Shown here one piece after another: positions 13,635 through 15,246 of a DNA stretch of 15,246 nucleotides; positions within the stretch are counted from its first letter, which is position 1, and each line of letters starts with the position of its first letter. A model generated the notes under the pieces. The model did no database searches. It was not told the origin of the DNA and worked only from the letters and a program-made list of their open reading frames with translations. Both the position numbers and the translations under genes were made by a program. The stretch lies in NCBI GenBank assembly GCA_947487745.1, contig CANKXQ010000011.1:1-15246 (forward strand). Reading direction: 5' to 3'. Origin of the DNA: Spartobacteria bacterium (GTDB taxonomy: Bacteria > Verrucomicrobiota > Verrucomicrobiia > Chthoniobacterales > Terrimicrobiaceae).

Positions 13635-15020
13635 ATGGCCGTTAAGACCGAAAAAGACCTCCCTGAGTTCCACCGAGCAAACTGGCTGAAAGCTATGAGC
13701 GCGATGCAGCTTAAAAATTACGGCTACACGATCCAGTTGCTCCAGACGATCTTGAAGAGCTGTCCCGAATTCCTCGCCGGACGCCAACTCGCCCGCAAGG
13801 CCGCGTTGGCCAAAACGGGTGGCAAGAAATCGCTCTTCTCAACCGCATCGTTCAGCGCGATGAAAATCCAAGCGCAGATCAAAAAAAATCCCTTGGAAGC
13901 GATCGATGCCTTGGAGAAGTGCCTGGAGACTGAGCCTAACAACCCTCAGCTCAACCAGACCCTGCGCGAAGCGGCGCTGGAAGCAAAAATACCGGAGATC
14001 GCTGCATTCGCTTTGGAGACGATTCTCGAAGCCACACCCAAGGACACCAAAACCCTGCACGAACTCGCCAAGCATCAACAGCAATTCGGGGCACCCGACA
14101 AGGCCGTGGAACTCTACCAGCGTATCTTGGAGGTCACCCCGAATGATATGGGTGCTATCAAGGGCATGAAAGACGCGTCCGCCTCCGCCTCGATGCAAAG
14201 CGGGGGCTGGGAAAAAGAGGAAACGACCTATCGCGATCTGATCAAAAACAAGGAACAGGCCGTCGCCCTCGAGCAGCAATCCCGCGTTGTTCGCAGCGAA
14301 GAGATGATCGAGAACCTGCTCGCGGAACTCCATGCAAAAGCCGAAGCAGAGCCAGGAAACATCGACACCTCGCGTCGCATAGCCGAGCTGTATGAGCAGA
14401 AGGAGGACTGGGAAAATGCCGCAAGCTGGTTCACCTACGCGGCAGCTCTCTCGAACAACTCCGACATGGCCCTCGTGCGCAAGGCCTCCGATTTGCAGAT
14501 TCGCCAGTTCGACATCGCCATCAGCGCCCGCGAGGACTACATCGCCGCCAACCCTGGCACTCCGGAATCCGAGGCTTACGAAGCCGAACTCCCCAACCTC
14601 CAAGCACAGCGGTCCGAACTCGCCCTGCAATTTGCACGCACCCGGGTGGAGCAAAATCCCACAGACCTTCAATTCCGCTTCGAACTCGGCGAACTTCTCA
14701 CCGAGAATGAACGTTGGCAGGATGCCATTCCAGAGCTGCAAAAAGCCAGGCAAAATCCCAATGTCCGCATGAAAGCCATGAGCCTGCTGGGCCAATGTTT
14801 CACAGCCCGCGGCATGCTCGACCTAGCGGCCAAGACCCTCTCGGATGCGGTTTCCGAACTCTTGGTAATGGATCCTGTTAAGAAGGATGTGATCTACAAT
14901 CTGGGGCTTGTTTACGAAAAGATGGACGACAAGGAAAAGTCCGTCGATTGCATGAAGCAAATTTACGAGGTGGACTATGGATACCGCGATGTCGCGGCGC
15001 GGGTGGAAGGCTCCTACTAA
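13635..15020 (+). CDS. Cytoplasmic tetratricopeptide-repeat protein
   Basis: A 461-residue TPR protein of unknown partner. There is no signal peptide or membrane segment, so it is cytoplasmic. TPR-like units are visible at about 16-50, 86-115, 116-145, 146-180, 245-275, 335-370 and 375-445, with patterns such as GAPDKAVELYQRILEVTPND and DWENAASWFTYAAALSNNS. The C-terminal segment VIYNLGLVYEKMDDKEKSVD, followed by KQIYEVDYGYRDVAARVE, looks strongly patterned and may be the conserved core. The first 14 residues (MAVKTEKDLPEFHR) form a charged, non-helical lead. The middle section (about 190-235) is charged and probably coiled coil. No specific function is recognised. It is monocistronic in this window. 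Confidence 0.85.
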   Translation: MAVKTEKDLPEFHRANWLKAMSAMQLKNYGYTIQLLQTILKSCPEFLAGRQLARKAALAKTGGKKSLFSTASFSAMKIQAQIKKNPLEAIDALEKCLETEPNNPQLNQTLREAALEAKIPEIAAFALETILEATPKDTKTLHELAKHQQQFGAPDKAVELYQRILEVTPNDMGAIKGMKDASASASMQSGGWEKEETTYRDLIKNKEQAVALEQQSRVVRSEEMIENLLAELHAKAEAEPGNIDTSRRIAELYEQKEDWENAASWFTYAAALSNNSDMALVRKASDLQIRQFDIAISAREDYIAANPGTPESEAYEAELPNLQAQRSELALQFARTRVEQNPTDLQFRFELGELLTENERWQDAIPELQKARQNPNVRMKAMSLLGQCFTARGMLDLAAKTLSDAVSELLVMDPVKKDVIYNLGLVYEKMDDKEKSVDCMKQIYEVDYGYRDVAARVEGSY

Positions 15021-15045
15021 GAGTTTACTTTTTCTTTGCTCGAAT

Positions 15046-15072
15046 GGCGGGCCTTGAGGCAGGCCAATCGCC
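15046..15072. terminator. Hairpin between two convergent genes
   Basis: GGCGGGCCT (15046-15054) pairs with AGGCC-aat-CGCC (15061-15072) around a 6-nt loop; the outer 4 bp need a 3-nt bulge. It lies 25 nt past the TPR stop and about 50 nt before the converging gene's end. No U-tract follows, so it is only a candidate bidirectional terminator. Confidence 0.35.
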
Positions 15073-15119
15073 TGACAATTGCGTCTGAAATCTTTGTTCA
15101 GGGCGTTTGGCTGGACTGT

Positions 15120-15246
15120 TCATAGAACGGGACGAGAGTTGAGGATGAGGTTGAGGGCTTGTCTGCGGTGTCGGTGGTAAAATTCGAAGAAGGCGGACAG
15201 AGGTTCTCCTTGTTTGAAGGGAATGATGGCAAGCAGGGCGTTGCGC
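15120..15246 (-). CDS. C-terminal end of an unrecognised protein, cut by window edge
   Basis: The minus strand reads 41 codons from the right edge to a TGA at 15120-15122, ending RNALLAIIPFKQ, then EPLSAFFEFYHRHRRQA and LNLILNSRPVL. The mixture of hydrophobic and basic residues and the open frame suggest a real gene end, but the fragment is too short to assign. Another minus-strand frame is also open here without looking protein-like, so the choice rests on composition. The gene converges on the TPR gene, 99 nt away. Confidence 0.55.
   Translation of the reverse strand, partial: RNALLAIIPFKQGEPLSAFFEFYHRHRRQALNLILNSRPVL

Noticed and set aside
13839..14795. A 318-codon open frame antisense to the TPR gene
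   Set aside because: Its composition is Gly/Phe/Leu/Cys-rich without motifs, as expected for the antisense of a TPR gene; the sense frame has clear repeats.

Overview
The window is about 15.2 kb of a densely packed, moderately GC-rich bacterial chromosome. It carries housekeeping and envelope genes of a Gram-negative (diderm) bacterium: an LptE-like lipoprotein, a BamD-like TPR protein, an L,D-transpeptidase and diaminopimelate decarboxylase. I found no phage, insertion sequence, CRISPR array, tRNA or rRNA. The mix of genes (DUF2934 protein with a histone-like tail, DUF2752 protein, TPR proteins, CrtC/AttH lipocalin) and their divergence from proteobacterial homologues suggest a member of the Verrucomicrobiota/PVC group. 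That assignment is an inference from impression and needs a database search.

Layout. The left edge holds the 5' end of a minus-strand farnesyl diphosphate synthase gene (ispA), divergent from a plus-strand pair purN-rep that overlaps by ATGA. A minus-strand envelope/translation operon follows (transcribed 6008 to 3116): BamD-like TPR protein, lptE (ATGA overlap), rsmI (GTG start) and a DUF2752 membrane protein. A small plus-strand gene for a 96-residue exported protein (6116-6406) lies alone after it, with several inverted repeats in and around it. A second minus-strand block (9519 to 6410) contains a four-helix holin-like membrane protein, trpF (GTGA overlap), an L,D-transpeptidase lipoprotein, rnc, and a polytopic membrane protein (ATGA overlap with rnc).

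The right third is mainly plus-strand: a Lys-rich/DUF2934 protein, a gamma-carbonic-anhydrase-like protein overlapping pgsA by ATGA, and lysA. Next come a convergent minus-strand exported CrtC/AttH lipocalin, a 461-residue cytoplasmic TPR protein, and at the right edge the 3' end of an unrecognised minus-strand gene.

How the genes relate. Several support the envelope: LPS transport (LptE), outer-membrane protein assembly (BamD-like), peptidoglycan cross-linking and precursor supply (L,D-transpeptidase; lysA makes lysine from the peptidoglycan precursor meso-DAP), phospholipid synthesis (pgsA) and isoprenoid synthesis (ispA). The others are nucleotide and amino-acid metabolism (purN, trpF), DNA replication/repair (rep) and RNA maturation/modification (rnc, rsmI).

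Most of the window is ordinary core genome, and I do not see a convincing new multi-gene system. The points most worth a second look are the small secreted-protein locus with its nested inverted repeats, the histone-tail/DUF2934 protein, the BamD homologue without a lipidation cysteine, and the scarcity of Shine-Dalgarno sequences at operon-first genes. No gene-free stretch is longer than about 110 bases.
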